Assembly (NCBI GenBank): GCA_017454585.1
Contig: JAFTCU010000351.1
Coordinates: 1-16,404, forward strand
Length of the DNA stretch: 16,404 nucleotides
Direction of reading: 5' to 3'
From: Thermoguttaceae bacterium
GTDB lineage: Bacteria; Planctomycetota; Planctomycetia; Pirellulales; Thermoguttaceae
Under the pieces are notes generated by a model. It made no database searches, was not told the origin of the DNA, and was given only the letters and a program-made list of their open reading frames with translations. A program made the position numbers and the translations under genes. Every line of letters begins with the position of its first letter. Within the stretch, counting starts at the first letter, position 1. This document shows, piece after piece, positions 14,372 to 16,404 of this stretch.

Positions 14372-15958
14372 ATGAGCGAAGTATTGAATCATGAATGCAG
14401 TGTGGCGGCCCTTTATATTCTGAACGAGTCAGTGGCTCCGGAAGGCGAGGCGAGCCACTCAGCGCAGTCGGGCAATGTCTCCCCTTTGATTCAGCAAATG
14501 CTGGGTGAAATGCAAAACCGCGGTCAGCTCGCGGCTGGGCTGGCGACCTACAACGAATCCCGGCCTGATATACTGGCTGTTTACAAAAATACCGGCACCG
14601 TCAACGAGGTATTCAAAACGACCCGGAAACGCAAGTTCCAGGAAATTCTCCAGACCTTCGCTGGCCGGGCGGGAATTGGGCACACCCGGTACGCTACCTC
14701 GGGGCAGGATGATCCCCGTTACGCGCAACCGTTTGAGCGCCCTCACGGCCGCCTTTGGAAATGGTTCACTTTCGCTTTCAACGGTACTCTTGCCAACTAT
14801 CAGACCCTGCGTGACAGTCTTCTTTCCAAAAATCAGTACCACATCGTCTTCGACAATGACACGGAAATCATCATGCACTGTATCGCCCAGGCTCTTCAGG
14901 GCGAAAATCCCCCGGATCTCCAGGACGTGATGGCCCAGCTTGCGCGTCGTTTCGATGGCGCATACAATATTGTTTATCTCGACGGTATGGGGCGGATGTT
15001 TGCCTCCCGTGACCCACGCGGCATTCGTCCGCTTTGCTGGTCTGTTCAGGGTAATCTCTTTGGCGTTGCCAGCGAGTCGCTCGCTCTGCAAAACCTCGGC
15101 TTCACCGACATTAAACACTTCAAACCCGGCGAAATGGCCATCGTGGACAAAGACGGTTTCAAACTGGTTCAGTATGCTCCTTCCCCATGCAAAGCGAGTT
15201 GCTTCTTTGAGTGGATCTACTTTGCGAACGCGGCCAGCGATATTGACGATGCGAGTGTTTATCAGTGCCGTGAGAAGTGCGGGAAAATCCTCGCGGAAGA
15301 AGAAGACATTCCCTGGGATGAAAACTCCATCGTCGTTCCCGTCCCCGATACCGCCAAGAGTGCCGCGGGCGGTTACGCTTACCAGGCGCATATCCCGTTC
15401 ACCGAGGGGCTTCTTCGGAACCGTTATGCTGGCCGTACGTTCATCCAGAGTGATGACACTCGGGCGTATGCTGTCCGCAGTAAGTACTGGATCATCCCGT
15501 CCGTGCTGAAGGGGAAGAAAGTCTTCCTCGTCGATGACTCGATCGTTCGTTCCACAACGCTGCGCGCACTGGTCAAACGTTTGCGTGAGGTTGGCCAGGT
15601 CGCCGAGCTCCACGTTCGTATCGCGTGCCCGCCGGTTTTGGCTCCGTGTTTCTACGGGGTAGATATGAGTACTGTGACGGACCTTTTCGCTCCTGCGTAC
15701 CTTAAAGATGGTGAGCCGCTTAAACCGAGTAAAGAAATCCTGGATGTCATGGCGAAAGACCTCGGCGTGGATTCGGTTCGCTTTGTCCCGTTGGACCGCG
15801 TGGCGGAAAGTATCGGCCTGCCGGAAAACGAGCTTTGCCTTGGCTGTGTGAATCGTAAGTATCCGACTCCGAAAGGCGTGGAACTGTATCAGCTCGCCAT
15901 CAAGGGCGATAATTCTTTCCGGGAAGAATCCTGTATGGGAGTCTCGGATAACGAATAA
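14372..15958 (+). CDS. purF: Amidophosphoribosyltransferase (glutamine PRPP amidotransferase)
   Basis: A 528-residue enzyme for the first committed step of purine synthesis: PRPP plus glutamine to phosphoribosylamine. An eight-residue propeptide (MSEVLNHE) precedes Cys9, the expected N-terminal nucleophile after processing. The residue after it is Ser rather than the usual Gly. The glutaminase domain runs to about residue 250 with GRAGIGHTRYATSG (residues 98-111). The phosphoribosyltransferase domain has the PRPP loop VFLVDDSIVRSTT at about 384-396. Cysteines at SCFFEWIYFA, PCFYGVD and the CLGC pair match the four 4Fe-4S ligands of the B. subtilis enzyme. It is followed by pyrG, also nucleotide synthesis. 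Starts at 14372 after GGAAAG; no competing start. Confidence 0.96.
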   Translation: MSEVLNHECSVAALYILNESVAPEGEASHSAQSGNVSPLIQQMLGEMQNRGQLAAGLATYNESRPDILAVYKNTGTVNEVFKTTRKRKFQEILQTFAGRAGIGHTRYATSGQDDPRYAQPFERPHGRLWKWFTFAFNGTLANYQTLRDSLLSKNQYHIVFDNDTEIIMHCIAQALQGENPPDLQDVMAQLARRFDGAYNIVYLDGMGRMFASRDPRGIRPLCWSVQGNLFGVASESLALQNLGFTDIKHFKPGEMAIVDKDGFKLVQYAPSPCKASCFFEWIYFANAASDIDDASVYQCREKCGKILAEEEDIPWDENSIVVPVPDTAKSAAGGYAYQAHIPFTEGLLRNRYAGRTFIQSDDTRAYAVRSKYWIIPSVLKGKKVFLVDDSIVRSTTLRALVKRLREVGQVAELHVRIACPPVLAPCFYGVDMSTVTDLFAPAYLKDGEPLKPSKEILDVMAKDLGVDSVRFVPLDRVAESIGLPENELCLGCVNRKYPTPKGVELYQLAIKGDNSFREESCMGVSDNE

Positions 15959-16039
15959 TGAATAACGAATAGCGAATAATGGGGAGGAAGACTTTAACCT
16001 TGGGTCTGAACTCATTATTCGTTTATTTTGGTTTTTTTC
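15945..16039 (+). terminator. Heptad repeats and terminator-like hairpin after purF
   Basis: Five heptads (CGGATAA, CGAATAA, TGAATAA, CGAATAG, CGAATAA) run from 15945 to 15979; the purF stop codon lies within the second. The last heptad opens a 9-bp stem CGAATAATG (15973-15981) with CATTATTCG (16013-16021), an inner helix AGAC/GTCT (15989-15992, 16004-16007) and a T-rich tail (16022-16039). The stem is A/T-rich, so termination may be partial. Confidence 0.55.
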
Positions 16040-16055
16040 TTGAACTGCACTTTAG

Positions 16056-16404
<349 letters not shown>

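Noticed and set aside
14459..16015. Long minus-strand open frame (518 codons) opposite purF
   Set aside because: purF has every family motif and its own promoter and ribosome site; the antisense frame shows no recognisable domain and is a codon-bias shadow.

Overview
The window looks like a piece of a bacterial chromosome of moderate GC content. The best taxonomic guess is Planctomycetota, possibly a gut or anaerobic lineage. That guess rests on the style of the PurF protein (short propeptide ending NHE before the catalytic Cys, long 'CGQDD-like' insert region), on long-gap gene organisation with many genes lacking a clear Shine-Dalgarno sequence, and on short heptad repeats between genes. 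It is an impression from the sequence, not a database result.

Layout. (1) 1-1181, plus strand: the 3' end of an inositol catabolism gene (iolB) overlapping a DUF4867 cupin-like gene. (2) 1191-1530: an array of hairpin-forming repeats, two copies in one orientation and five near-identical 43-bp copies in the other, running up to the ribosome binding site of (3) 1543-2469, a Tat-exported metallo-beta-lactamase-fold hydrolase with its own terminator. (4) 2529-5585, minus strand: an AbiE-type toxin-antitoxin pair (abiEi, abiEii) behind a consensus promoter with a palindromic operator. The abiEii stop codon overlaps the start codon of a PutP-type sodium/solute symporter. (5) 5701-12025, minus strand: polyamine-type ABC transporter genes potA-potB-potC (overlapping, no potD in sight), then an MBOAT O-acyltransferase, its AlgX/AlgJ-like SGNH partner, and an RluA-family pseudouridine synthase. 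(6) 12026-12515: a divergent intergenic region with two opposed promoters and a roughly 330-nt leader for potABC. (7) 12516-13766, plus strand: a secreted SMP-30/NHL-like beta-propeller protein with an Ala/Pro/Glu decapeptide repeat, closed by a strong terminator. (8) 13840-14371: a largely empty gap ending in the purF promoter. (9) 14372-16404, plus strand: purF (glutamine PRPP amidotransferase, 4Fe-4S type) and the 5' end of pyrG (CTP synthase).

How the parts work together. The ends of the window are metabolic (inositol breakdown on the left, nucleotide synthesis on the right). The middle carries transport and envelope functions: polyamine uptake or export, O-acylation of a surface polysaccharide, and sodium-coupled uptake. 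The abiE pair is visibly more A/T-rich than its neighbours and is probably an acquired module that has become transcriptionally or translationally joined to putP. The most unusual signals are non-coding: the covarying hairpin array before the metallo-hydrolase, the heptad repeats built into terminators, and the operator/leader structures of abiE and potABC.
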